Shown: in pieces, positions 1 to 6,538 of the stretch
Layout of the letters: each line of letters starts with the position of its first letter
Numbering within the stretch: position 1 is the stretch's first letter
NCBI GenBank assembly: GCA_040756715.1
Contig: JBFLYE010000047.1
Location: 1-10,997 of the forward strand
Direction: 5' to 3'
From: a bacterium
GTDB lineage: Bacteria > UBA9089 > UBA9088
Length of the DNA: 10,997 bases
Notes under the pieces: model-generated
Seen by the model: the letters and a program-made list of their open reading frames with translations, nothing else
Database searches by the model: none
Told to the model about the DNA's origin: nothing
Translations under genes and position numbers: made by a program

Positions 1-1
1 A

Positions 2-214
2 GCATTAAAAATTCCTACGATTGGTATTGGCTCTGGGATACATTGCGATGGACAAATCCTGGTGCTTAATGATATGATTGGTCTTACTGAAAGGTCTCCT
101 AGGTTTGTAAGGAGGTATTTGAATATGGGGGATGAAATAGGAAGGGCAATAAAGGGATTTAAAGAGGATGTTTTAAAGGGAGATTTTCCCAAAAAGGAGG
201 AAAGATATGAATGA
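2..214 (+). CDS. panB: 3-methyl-2-oxobutanoate hydroxymethyltransferase (ketopantoate hydroxymethyltransferase), C-terminal part
   Basis: The last 70 residues of PanB; the 5' part lies outside the window. PanB transfers a hydroxymethyl group from methylene-tetrahydrofolate to 2-oxoisovalerate, giving ketopantoate for pantothenate and coenzyme A. The visible part holds the family block IGIGSGIHCDGQILVLND, which matches the usual IGIGAG..CDGQ.LV..D, followed by the RFVRRY stretch and the terminal G.FP segment typical of the family end. The stop overlaps the start of hldA by 8 bases (207-214, ATGAATGA), and the hldA ribosome binding site AAGGAGG lies inside this gene, so the two are probably cotranscribed and translationally coupled. 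Pantothenate and heptose synthesis are not linked by pathway; this is a mixed operon. The family call is firm, and only the missing N-terminus limits it. Confidence 0.93.
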   Translation, partial: ALKIPTIGIGSGIHCDGQILVLNDMIGLTERSPRFVRRYLNMGDEIGRAIKGFKEDVLKGDFPKKEERYE

Positions 215-1178
215 GATATTTGAAAGGGTATTTGGCAACCTAAAGCCTGTTTTGGTTGTAGGCGATTTGATGGTTGATGAGTTTATCTGGGGTGATGTAA
301 GGAGGATTTCCCCCGAAGCACCCGTTCCGGTGGTAAATATAACCGGGGAGACATTCCATCCAGGGGGAGCGGCAAATGTTGTAGCAAATATCCATAGCTT
401 AGGAGGCAAGGTTTATGTTGGGGGTGTAATTGGCGATGATGTTGAGGGAAAGAGGCTTATATCCTCCCTTTCTTCCCAAGGGATAAGCACAGAGGGTCTT
501 ATTTTGGATTGCCATAGGCCAACCACCCTAAAGACAAGGATTGTGGTAAAATCCCAGCAAATGATCAGGATTGATAAGGAAAAGCAAGAGCCAATAGATG
601 AGAAAATCATAAACCAGTTACTTGACTATATCAAAAGGGTAATCCTTGATGTAAAGGCAATTGTGATCTCAGATTATGGAAAGGGCGTGGTTGGGCAGAA
701 ATTGCTTGAGGAGCTTATTCCCCTATCCAAAAAGCACGATGTGATTACCATTGTTGACCCAAAGATAGGGAATTTTGGCTATTACAAGGGGGTTTCCATA
801 ATCACCCCAAATCACTTTGAAGCACAAGACCTTACCGGGATTATAGTAAAGGACGAGGCAAGCCTAAAGCAATGTATGAGTGCAATTATGAGGCGTCTGG
901 AATGTAAGGTGGTAATCGTAACAAGGGGAGAGGAGGGGATGTCAATCCTTAAGGACACAGGAGAGGTATTTCATATTCCAACCAATGCAAGGGAGGTTTA
1001 TGATGTTACAGGAGCGGGTGATACAGTGGTAGCTGTTTTAAGCTTGGCACTTAGTGCAGGCGTTGATATAATTGAAGCAGCAAGGCTTTCCAATTATGCG
1101 GCAGGGATTGTGGTAGGAAAGATTGGAACAGCTACAGTAACAAAGGAGGAGCTTCTTAAGAGGATAAAGGAGATTTAG
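207..1178 (+). CDS. hldA: D-glycero-beta-D-manno-heptose-7-phosphate kinase (RfaE domain I)
   Basis: A PfkB/ribokinase-fold sugar kinase of 323 residues. It phosphorylates heptose 7-phosphate at C1, giving the 1,7-bisphosphate on the way to ADP-heptose for the LPS inner core. Visible motifs: the N-terminal sugar-binding GGAANVVANIHSLGG at about 53-67 with GVIGDD at 73-78, DYGKGV at 156-161, DPK at 184-186, and the PfkB signature DVTGAGDT at 266-273, where D272 is the expected catalytic base. Length matches stand-alone HldA or domain I of HldE. The start at 207 has a strong AAGGAGG ribosome binding site and overlaps panB by 8 bases. hldC follows 5 bases downstream, so the pathway is split into two genes here and not fused as in E. 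coli hldE. A generic carbohydrate kinase is the alternative, but the adjacent hldC makes HldA convincing. Confidence 0.93.
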   Translation: MNEIFERVFGNLKPVLVVGDLMVDEFIWGDVRRISPEAPVPVVNITGETFHPGGAANVVANIHSLGGKVYVGGVIGDDVEGKRLISSLSSQGISTEGLILDCHRPTTLKTRIVVKSQQMIRIDKEKQEPIDEKIINQLLDYIKRVILDVKAIVISDYGKGVVGQKLLEELIPLSKKHDVITIVDPKIGNFGYYKGVSIITPNHFEAQDLTGIIVKDEASLKQCMSAIMRRLECKVVIVTRGEEGMSILKDTGEVFHIPTNAREVYDVTGAGDTVVAVLSLALSAGVDIIEAARLSNYAAGIVVGKIGTATVTKEELLKRIKEI

Positions 1179-1183
1179 GATTT

Positions 1184-1642
1184 ATGGCTGAGAAGCTTAA
1201 AGAGATTGGTGAATTGAAAGAGATTGCAAATGATTTAAAGAATGAGGGAAAAAGGATTGTCTTTACCAATGGCTGTTTTGATATTTTACACCCAGGACAT
1301 ATCCATCTTTTGAAAAGGGCAAAATCCTTTGGCGATTGTTTAATCCTTGGGCTTAATTCTGATACCTCTATTTCAAAAATAAAACCAAATCGACCAATTA
1401 TGAACCAAAAAGCAAGGATAGAGATTCTTTCTGAAATAGGGCTTATTGATTATATTGTTGTATTTGATGAAGAAGACCCTGTAAATGTTATAAGAAAGAT
1501 AAAGCCAGATGTCCTTGTAAAGGGTGGTGATTGGAAAGAAAATAAGGTAAAGGGAAAAGAATTTGCCCGATGTGTAAAGATTGTTGAATACCTTAAAGAT
1601 TGGTCAACCACAAAGATAATTGAGAAGATAAGGAATGAATGA
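1184..1642 (+). CDS. hldC: D-glycero-beta-D-manno-heptose 1-phosphate adenylyltransferase (RfaE domain II)
   Basis: A cytidylyltransferase-fold nucleotidyltransferase of 152 residues. It uses ATP to convert heptose 1-phosphate to ADP-D,D-heptose, the last activation step before epimerisation and use in LPS core. The nucleotide-binding motif TNGCFDILHPGH is at about 28-39 (the HxGH signature is H36-H39), followed by LGLNSD, RPI at 70-72, VKGGDW at 112-117 and a C-terminal STTKII at 141-146 that corresponds to the STT motif of the RfaE C-terminal domain. Length fits a stand-alone enzyme. The start is preceded by AAGGAG inside the end of hldA. The stop overlaps the next gene by the same 8-base ATGAATGA seen at the panB/hldA junction. 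A glycerol-3-phosphate cytidylyltransferase is the nearest alternative fold member; the STT tail and the hldA neighbour argue for heptose. Confidence 0.94.
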   Translation: MAEKLKEIGELKEIANDLKNEGKRIVFTNGCFDILHPGHIHLLKRAKSFGDCLILGLNSDTSISKIKPNRPIMNQKARIEILSEIGLIDYIVVFDEEDPVNVIRKIKPDVLVKGGDWKENKVKGKEFARCVKIVEYLKDWSTTKIIEKIRNE

Positions 1643-2156
1643 CCTAAACATTGGATTCTTGCTAATAACATCCCCTTCGGATGGTCTTTCCCTTTGTCTT
1701 TATAGAAAGAGGATTCCAATTTTTATCCTTTTGCTTTCCTCTCTAAGCACAAGCGTAGGTTTTTCCTTAATTTTCTCACTTCATCTTAATATGATGATAT
1801 TCTTGAGCCTCTTTCTCTTTTGGATTTTTTTCAAATCAGCAATCCTTCATATTTCTTGTGAGATTGTAGGAGGATGTGGAGATGGAAAAAGGCTATTTTT
1901 ATCCCTTGCAACATCCTTATTTCCCCTTATATTCTTTACACCCTTTGTCATTGTTGGTAAGGTTTTCCCTATATCTTTTCTTGGGATTATCCTTATCTTT
2001 CTTTGGGTTTTTATCTTAAAGATTAAATTTATAAAAAACCTTTATTCCCTTTCTTTTGGAAAAACAATCCTTGCTATTTCCTTTCCCTCTATTATTTTTT
2101 CTTTTCTTTTATTTATCCTATTTCTTGGCTTTATTATAAGCTTTCTTTATAGATAG
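1635..2156 (+). CDS. Yip1-like integral membrane protein
   Basis: A very hydrophobic protein of 173 residues with about five predicted membrane segments (roughly 27-46, 52-72, 87-107, 109-128 and 142-172). The short N-terminus before the first span (LITSPSDG..) and the overall pattern resemble bacterial members of the Yip1 domain family, whose function is poorly known. The protein is rich in Phe, Ile, Leu and Ser and has few charged residues, mostly in short loops. The start at 1635 overlaps the end of hldC by 8 bases and has only a weak purine run before it, so translation is probably coupled to hldC. It is the last gene of the panB-hldA-hldC operon; no clear terminator follows it. Assignment to Yip1 rests on topology and a weak motif resemblance, so the family name is tentative, while the gene being real is well supported. 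Confidence 0.75.
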   Translation: MNDLNIGFLLITSPSDGLSLCLYRKRIPIFILLLSSLSTSVGFSLIFSLHLNMMIFLSLFLFWIFFKSAILHISCEIVGGCGDGKRLFLSLATSLFPLIFFTPFVIVGKVFPISFLGIILIFLWVFILKIKFIKNLYSLSFGKTILAISFPSIIFSFLLFILFLGFIISFLYR

Positions 2157-2181
2157 AACCCACAATGTAACAAAGCCTCAA

Positions 2182-2210
2182 TTGACATAATCCCTCTTTA
2201 AAGGTATAAT
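2182..2210 (+). promoter_or_regulatory. Perfect sigma-70 consensus promoter of the tRNA-Arg(TCG)-hprK transcript
   Basis: TTGACA at 2182-2187 and TATAAT at 2205-2210, separated by exactly 17 bases: a full match to the vegetative consensus. The predicted start of transcription is near 2217, giving a 5' leader of about 27 bases before the tRNA. No terminator is visible between the tRNA and hprK, so the promoter probably also feeds the hprK-pheA-psiE-dnaX-ybaB operon. Confidence 0.88.
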
Positions 2211-2243
2211 TTAGGAGGTGAGAGCAGAACGAAAGTGAATGAG

Positions 2244-2317
2244 GCGGCCGTAGCTCAATTGGATAGAGTGGAAGACTTCGAATCTTACGGTTATGGGTTC
2301 AACTCCCATCGGCCGTG
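2244..2317 (+). tRNA. tRNA-Arg (anticodon TCG)
   Basis: A 74-base cloverleaf. The acceptor stem GCGGCCG (2244-2250) pairs with CGGCCGT (2310-2316) with one G-U at the end. The D arm is GCTC/GAGT and the anticodon loop CTTCGAA has anticodon TCG at 2278-2280, reading CGA. The T arm ATGGG/CCCAT encloses TTCAACT. The discriminator is G2317 and CCA is not encoded. The anticodon stem has an apparent G-A mismatch at its outer pair (27-43). It lies directly behind a perfect promoter and only 10 bases before hprK, so the tRNA is probably cut out of a longer mRNA. Confidence 0.93.
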
Positions 2318-2327
2318 GTAGATTAGA

Positions 2328-3254
2328 ATGGCTGAAATAACGGTAAAAGAGCTTATAAATGACCTAAAGGATGACCTTAGATTTGAGATTATCTCGGGGA
2401 AAGATGGGCTTTCAAGGAAAATAACCCAGGTTGATATTAACAGGCCTGGACTTGCCCTTATAAAATACTTTAAGCACTTTGGCTATCAGAGGATTCAAGT
2501 CCTAGGAAAGGGAGAAATTTCATACCTTCACGATATTTCAAAAAAGGAAAGGGATGGGATTTTAAAGGAGATATTTCAATACGAAATCCCCTGTTTTATT
2601 GTTGATTGGGGACAACCTGTCCCAGATGAACTTATTGGGCTTTCAAATCTACATAACATCCCTATTCTCTCAACACCGGTTCCTACCGGAAAGCTTACTG
2701 CAAGTTTAATAATTTATCTTGAGGAAAAATTTACCGAGCAGACCCTTGAATATGGAACCCTGGTTGATATCTCTGGGGTTGGTGTTTTATTAAAAGGAAA
2801 GCACTCGGTGGGAAAATCTGAGTGCGCCCTTGAGCTTATTGAAAGGGGACACAGGCTTATTGCAGACGATTCTGTTCTTATTAAGAAGATTGGAAATAGC
2901 CTAATCGGAGAAGCACCACCAGCCACTGCAAACTGTATAGAGATAAGGGGGCTTGGAATTATCAATATCCAGGAGCTTTTTGGATTCTCTGCGATATGTG
3001 AAAAAAAGGAGATAGAGCTTGTTTTGCATCTTGAGCTCTGGGATAAAGAAAAAGAATATGAGAGGGTTGGATTAGAAAAAGAACAAGAAAAAGAGAAAAA
3101 AAGAATAAGAATTTTAGATGTTTCTATTCCAAAAATGGTTATTCCGGTCGGACCAGGAAGGAATATGGCTGTTATTGCAGAGGCTGCCGCCCTAAACCAC
3201 AGGCTTAAAAAGATGGGGAAAAAGCCTTTGAATAACTTTATGAAAAATGCTTGA
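2328..3254 (+). CDS. hprK: HPr kinase/phosphorylase with unusual active-site residues
   Basis: A 308-residue HprK. In the family this enzyme phosphorylates a serine of the PTS protein HPr and reverses the reaction by phosphorolysis. The N-terminal domain spans about 1-130. The catalytic domain has P-loop GKHSVGKS at 157-164, LIADD at 177-181, the signature EIRGLGIINI at 205-214, EYERVG at 243-248 and the C-terminal PVGPGRN at 273-279. Compared with the usual family sequence, the catalytic His of the HG pair before the P-loop is Tyr142, the P-loop G(D/E)SG is GKHS, and PVRxGRN has Gly at 275. K163, D181, E205 and R246, matching other known active-site positions, are kept. No Shine-Dalgarno lies before the start; only 10 bases separate it from tRNA-Arg. 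The end overlaps pheA by 8 bases. No HPr or other PTS gene is in view. Family call firm; activity uncertain. Confidence 0.92.
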   Translation: MAEITVKELINDLKDDLRFEIISGKDGLSRKITQVDINRPGLALIKYFKHFGYQRIQVLGKGEISYLHDISKKERDGILKEIFQYEIPCFIVDWGQPVPDELIGLSNLHNIPILSTPVPTGKLTASLIIYLEEKFTEQTLEYGTLVDISGVGVLLKGKHSVGKSECALELIERGHRLIADDSVLIKKIGNSLIGEAPPATANCIEIRGLGIINIQELFGFSAICEKKEIELVLHLELWDKEKEYERVGLEKEQEKEKKRIRILDVSIPKMVIPVGPGRNMAVIAEAAALNHRLKKMGKKPLNNFMKNA

Positions 3255-4311
3255 TGAATTAAGAAAGAGGATAGACAAGATAGATGACAAGGTTTTAAAG
3301 CTCCTTGAGGAGAGGATTTCTATTGCTTTAGAGATAGGAAAAATAAAAAAGGAGGAAAAGCTTTCCCTTCTGCATACAGATAGGGAAAAAGGGGTTTTAG
3401 AAAGGCTTATAAAGAATAGAAAGCTCCTTCCAAAAGAAGCAATATCCGCGATATATAGGGAGATATTCTCTGTTTCTTTAAAGCTTCAAGGAGAGCCAGT
3501 AATAGCATATCTAGGTCCCTCTGGAACATTTACTCATCAAGCAGCAGAGCAAAGGTTCGGAGCATCAAACAAATATATTGCCTTTAATGAAATATGTGAT
3601 GTATTTATGGAGGTTGTTAAAAAAAGGGCAGATTATGGCGTTGTCCCAATTGAAAACTCAACAGAGGGCATTGTATCTAACACCCTTGATATGTTCATTG
3701 ATACAGATGTGGTAATCTGTGATGAGATATACCTTAAAATCTCCCATTGCCTACTTTCAAGGGAAGATGACATTTCAAAGATCAAAAGGGTATATAGCCA
3801 TCCCTCTGTGTTTGCCCAATGCAGAAAATTCCTTTCCGAAAACATGCCTGGTGTAGAGCTTATTGATATGCCATCCACCGCAGCTGCTGCAAAAAGGGTA
3901 GTAGATGAAGCATGCTCTGCAGCCATTGGAAACAAATGGGCAGGAGAAATCTATTCTCTCAATATTCTTAAAAGACAAGTAGAAGATTTTGTCTCAAATA
4001 CAACAAGGTTTGTGGTTATTGGAAGGGAATATGGTAATGCAACAGGATGTGATAAAACATCAATTTTATTCTCTGTAAAGGATAGGCCAGGAGCATTGCA
4101 CGATATGCTTATGCCATTTGCCGAGCAAGGGATAAACCTTACAAAGATAGAATCCCGGCCATCAAAAATTAGAGCGTGGGAATATATGTTTTTTATTGAT
4201 TTTGAAGGCCATATTCAGGATGAAAAGGTAAAAATGGCAATCTCAAAGCTTAATAAACTTTGCAATTATTTAAAGATCTTGGGTTCGTATCCCAAAGGAG
4301 AAATGGTATGA
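3247..4311 (+). CDS. pheA: Bifunctional chorismate mutase/prephenate dehydratase (P-protein)
   Basis: A 354-residue cytoplasmic enzyme that converts chorismate to prephenate and then to phenylpyruvate in phenylalanine synthesis. The N-terminal AroQ-type chorismate mutase (about 1-82) keeps residues equivalent to those known in E. coli: R6, R23, K34, R46, E47, S77 and Q81. The prephenate dehydratase domain (about 86-260) shows YLGPSGTFTHQAA at 88-100, PIENSTEG at 134-141, SHP at 184-186 and the catalytic TRF at 253-255. The C-terminal ACT domain (about 271-348) has GALH at 282-285 and ESRPS at 302-306, the phenylalanine-binding motifs, so feedback inhibition by phenylalanine is likely. It overlaps hprK by 8 bases and the next gene by 4 (ATGA), so it belongs to the same operon. 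Its link to HPr kinase is positional only. Confidence 0.96.
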   Translation: MLDELRKRIDKIDDKVLKLLEERISIALEIGKIKKEEKLSLLHTDREKGVLERLIKNRKLLPKEAISAIYREIFSVSLKLQGEPVIAYLGPSGTFTHQAAEQRFGASNKYIAFNEICDVFMEVVKKRADYGVVPIENSTEGIVSNTLDMFIDTDVVICDEIYLKISHCLLSREDDISKIKRVYSHPSVFAQCRKFLSENMPGVELIDMPSTAAAAKRVVDEACSAAIGNKWAGEIYSLNILKRQVEDFVSNTTRFVVIGREYGNATGCDKTSILFSVKDRPGALHDMLMPFAEQGINLTKIESRPSKIRAWEYMFFIDFEGHIQDEKVKMAISKLNKLCNYLKILGSYPKGEMV

Positions 4312-4736
4312 AAACAATAAGAAGGATTTTTATTTTAATAGACAACATTGTTCATATCAGCGTTGCATTTCTTCTTGTCTTTGCTGCCTTTGCCTTTCTA
4401 TATCAGGCTTTTACAAAGGCTTTTTTTCCTGATACTCAGTCCATCGTTGAAATGATAGGAGATACATTGTTTATCCTTCTTATTATGGAAATCCTCTGGG
4501 ATGTTTTAAGGTATTTTAAAAAGCTTCCCTTTACCTTAAGGCCATTTATCTTTGTTGGGATAATCTCAAGCATCAGGGGAATGGTTCTGGTTGAGGCAAA
4601 GATGTCTATAGGGTTTGAGAAAATTTCCCTATTTCACCAATTAGCAAAGATTGGTGTATTTGCTCTTGTTATATTTATCTTATGTTTATGTCTCTATCTT
4701 TTGGGAAAAATCCCTTCCTCTAGCCTAGAAGAATAA
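4308..4736 (+). CDS. PsiE-like membrane protein
   Basis: A 142-residue integral membrane protein with about four spans: roughly 14-36, 47-64, 75-95 and 108-130. The order of spans, the acidic LIMEILWDVLRYF segment at the end of the second span and the following LRP.IFVGIISSIRGMVL stretch resemble the PsiE family (phosphate-starvation-inducible E), whose E. coli member has LRYFVYIGI..IVR at the same place. The molecular role of PsiE is unknown. I chose the start at 4308 and not the longer reading from 4260 because AAAGGAG (4294-4300) sits 7 bases before it and it gives an ATGA overlap with the pheA stop. The gene ends directly against dnaX with no gap. No Pho-box-like sequence is evident nearby, so the name should not be read as evidence of phosphate control here. 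Confidence 0.8.
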   Translation: MKTIRRIFILIDNIVHISVAFLLVFAAFAFLYQAFTKAFFPDTQSIVEMIGDTLFILLIMEILWDVLRYFKKLPFTLRPFIFVGIISSIRGMVLVEAKMSIGFEKISLFHQLAKIGVFALVIFILCLCLYLLGKIPSSSLEE

Positions 4737-6083
4737 ATGTATCTTTCTTTAGCAAGAAAATATAGACCAAAGAGCTTTGAGAGCGTTATAGGACAAAGCC
4801 ATATTGTCATAACCCTAAAGAATGCGATTTCCCAAAATAGGATAAATTCATCCTATCTTTTCTTTGGACCAAGGGGGACGGGAAAGACATCCATTGCAAG
4901 GATTCTGGCAAAATCTCTAAATTGCAAAGAAGGACCAAGTCCAATTTGTTGTTGCAAATGCTCATCCTGCCTTGAGATTGACGAAAGCTCCTCTTTAGAT
5001 GTTATTGAGATTGATGGTGCTTCAAACAGGGGGATTGACCAGATAAGGGAATTAAGGGAAAGTGTAGGCTATAGGCCGATTGCCGGAAGGTTCAAGGTCT
5101 ACATTATTGATGAGGTTCATATGCTAACCCCAGAGGCATTCAATGCCCTATTAAAAACCCTTGAGGAGCCACCCCCTCATGTAATCTTTATCTTTGCAAC
5201 CACAGATGTCCAAAAGGTTCCCAAGACAATATCCTCAAGGACACAGATGTTTGAATTTAGAAAGATAGAAAAATCTGTGATAGAGAACGCCCTCTCTTCT
5301 ATAGTAGAAAAAGAGGGTTTTAAACTAGATAGAGAGGCAATTTCTCTTATCTCCTCTATTTCTGAGGGAAGCTTAAGGGATGCAGAGTCTATCCTTGACC
5401 AGGTTGTTTTATACAAAAGCGATGCGAGCTCTGATGATGTAAGGAGCCTTCTGGGAATCTGCAAAGAGGCATCCATTGTTTCATTGATTGAGATGATAAA
5501 AAATAAAGATGCAAATGCCCTTTCCTTTGTAAAAGAGATGATGGATGAGGGGTTTTCTCCTGATATGATAATAAGGGGTATTTTAGATTCTCTCAAGGGT
5601 TTTATTGTTAAGGCCGCTTCTTCTAATGGTGATATAGAATGGCTAATAAAGGCAGGGGATACCTTTTGTGAGACAGAAGAAAGGATAAGGAGCCTACCAG
5701 ATGACGCAGAGTTTCTTCTTGAGTTGGCTATAGTAAAGCTTATTCAGGAGTCAGAGGGTCAGAGGGTCAGAGGGTCAGAGGGTCAAAATGATGATGTATT
5801 GGGGAGGTGGAATGAGGTTTTGGAGATGGTTTCTAAGAAAAATCCCCTTCTTAAAAACCCCTTACAAGAAATAGAATCTATTGAAGCAGAGGAAAACAGG
5901 CTTATTTTAAAATTTAAAGAAACGGCAAATACACATAGGAAAATTATAGGAAAGGTAGAGAATAAAAGAATTATTGAGGATGTTTTAGCTGAGCTTTTTA
6001 AGAGAAAAATAGAGGTTGTAATTCCAGAAAGGGATATTATAGAGAAAGCCTTTGAAATATTCGATGCTATTGAGGTAAGATGA
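4737..6083 (+). CDS. dnaX: DNA polymerase III subunit gamma/tau
   Basis: The clamp-loader ATPase of the replicative polymerase, 448 residues. The AAA+ module shows LARKYRPKSFESVIGQ at 5-20, Walker A GPRGTGKTS at 44-52, a zinc-binding set C63 plus CxxCxxC at C72, C75 and C78, Walker B IIDEVHML at 123-130, sensor 1 TTD at 155-157, SRTQ at 168-171 where SRC is more usual, and sensor 2 GSLRDAESILDQ at 211-222. Domain III runs to about 335. An 8-base tandem repeat then encodes a short linker (about 339-350), followed by a roughly 95-residue C-terminal part that may stand for the tau-specific region. I see no classic A-AAA-AAG slippery site. The start directly follows the psiE-like stop and the end overlaps ybaB by 4 bases; dnaX-ybaB is a widespread gene pair. 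Confidence 0.96.
   Translation: MYLSLARKYRPKSFESVIGQSHIVITLKNAISQNRINSSYLFFGPRGTGKTSIARILAKSLNCKEGPSPICCCKCSSCLEIDESSSLDVIEIDGASNRGIDQIRELRESVGYRPIAGRFKVYIIDEVHMLTPEAFNALLKTLEEPPPHVIFIFATTDVQKVPKTISSRTQMFEFRKIEKSVIENALSSIVEKEGFKLDREAISLISSISEGSLRDAESILDQVVLYKSDASSDDVRSLLGICKEASIVSLIEMIKNKDANALSFVKEMMDEGFSPDMIIRGILDSLKGFIVKAASSNGDIEWLIKAGDTFCETEERIRSLPDDAEFLLELAIVKLIQESEGQRVRGSEGQNDDVLGRWNEVLEMVSKKNPLLKNPLQEIESIEAEENRLILKFKETANTHRKIIGKVENKRIIEDVLAELFKRKIEVVIPERDIIEKAFEIFDAIEVR
5751..5785 (+). repeat. Octanucleotide tandem repeat (TCAGAGGG, 4 full copies plus TCA) inside dnaX
   Basis: Four perfect head-to-tail copies of TCAGAGGG at 5751-5782, then TCA. Because 8 is not a multiple of 3, the repeat is read in all three frames and encodes SEGQRVRG then SEGQ. 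It lies at the junction between domain III and the C-terminal part of DnaX. Loss of one unit would bring the TGA at 5789-5791 into frame (a 348-residue product); gain of one would stop at TAG 5872-5874 (381 residues). Confidence 0.95.
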
Positions 6084-6373
6084 TAGACATTTTTTCTTTG
6101 GTGAGAAATATCGGAAGGCTTGAATCTTTAAGGGATGAGCTTTTAGCAAGGCTGAAAGAAAAAAGGGTAATTGGGCAATCGGGTGGAGGGATGGTTGAGG
6201 TTACCTGTGATGGAATGAAGGATGTTTTGGAGATAAAGATAGAAGAAGGGTTAGAGAAAGATGTTAGCATGCTTTCCGACCTTATTGTATCTGCCATTTC
6301 TGATTCTCAAAAAAAGGCAGAAGCCCTATTTATAGAGGAAATAAAAGGCCTAATTTCTCAATTTAACCCATAA
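6080..6373 (+). CDS. ybaB: YbaB/EbfC family nucleoid-associated protein
   Basis: A small protein of 97 residues of the YbaB/EbfC family, which binds DNA as a dimer and is found next to dnaX in many bacteria. The family core is visible: an N-terminal helix (about 5-27), the glycine-rich turn SGGGMVEVTCDG at 34-45 leading into the central sheet with EIKIEEGL at 51-58, a loop with DVSMLSDLIVSAI at 61-73, and a C-terminal helix with KKAEALF. The start overlaps the dnaX stop as ATGA (6080-6083), so it is translated by coupling to dnaX. recR, the third member of the usual dnaX-ybaB-recR cluster, does not follow here; a spacer with a hairpin comes next instead. Confidence 0.92.
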   Translation: MIDIFSLVRNIGRLESLRDELLARLKEKRVIGQSGGGMVEVTCDGMKDVLEIKIEEGLEKDVSMLSDLIVSAISDSQKKAEALFIEEIKGLISQFNP

Positions 6374-6450
6374 CTCATAACCCTACGCATAACTCGTATG
6401 TGTTGAGCTTCCTTAATATGGTATGTGTTTAATTTAAAAGGACGAACACC

Positions 6451-6471
6451 TTCTCAGGCGAAGCCTGAGGG
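6451..6471 (+). other. GC-rich hairpin in the spacer after ybaB (possible REP-like element or factor-dependent end)
   Basis: CTCAGGC (6453-6459) and GCCTGAG (6463-6469) form a perfect 7-pair stem with a GAA loop, extendable by two G-T pairs. It is the most GC-rich spot of an AT-rich spacer (6374-6538) that I see no gene in. No T run follows (GGGACGGGGTAG instead), so it is not a typical intrinsic terminator. It may still mark the end of the hprK-ybaB operon or be a dispersed intergenic repeat. Confidence 0.5.
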
Positions 6472-6500
6472 GACGGGGTAGTAAGATTGTAAAATAATGC

Positions 6501-6529
6501 TTGCAAATTTCTAAGGTTAGTTGTATAAT
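6501..6529 (+). promoter_or_regulatory. Strong sigma-70-type promoter for the small-protein/barrel operon
   Basis: TTGCAA at 6501-6506 and a perfect TATAAT at 6524-6529, with a 17-base spacer. The predicted transcription start (about 6535-6537) falls 2-4 bases before the ATG of the first small gene at 6539, so the mRNA would be leaderless or nearly so. It probably drives both small genes, the PorV-like gene, the methyltransferase gene and perhaps tRNA-Arg(CCT). Confidence 0.75.
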
Positions 6530-6538
6530 TAAAAAAAG

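Noticed and set aside
2213-2241. AGGAGGTGA, a full match to the anti-Shine-Dalgarno, upstream of tRNA-Arg(TCG), with ATG at 2239
   Set aside because: The predicted transcription start (about 2217) falls inside the motif, the ATG is 17 bases or more away, and the ORF it opens is four codons long and ends in the tRNA. Probably coincidence.
4260-4307. Longer start for the PsiE-like gene inside pheA
   Set aside because: The start at 4308 has AAAGGAG at the right distance and the usual ATGA overlap; the extra 16 residues look like the pheA ACT domain read in another frame.
5830-5860. AAGAAAAAT and CTTAAAAAC in dnaX as programmed frameshift sites
   Set aside because: In the reading frame they are G-AAA-AAT and T-AAA-AAC, which do not fit the X-XXY-YYZ pattern, and no clear downstream stem was found.
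6421-6431. GTATGTGTTTA shared with the right inverted repeat (10934-10944), a possible third repeat copy
   Set aside because: Only 11 bases match and the flanks do not align; a match this short is expected by chance in AT-rich DNA of this size.
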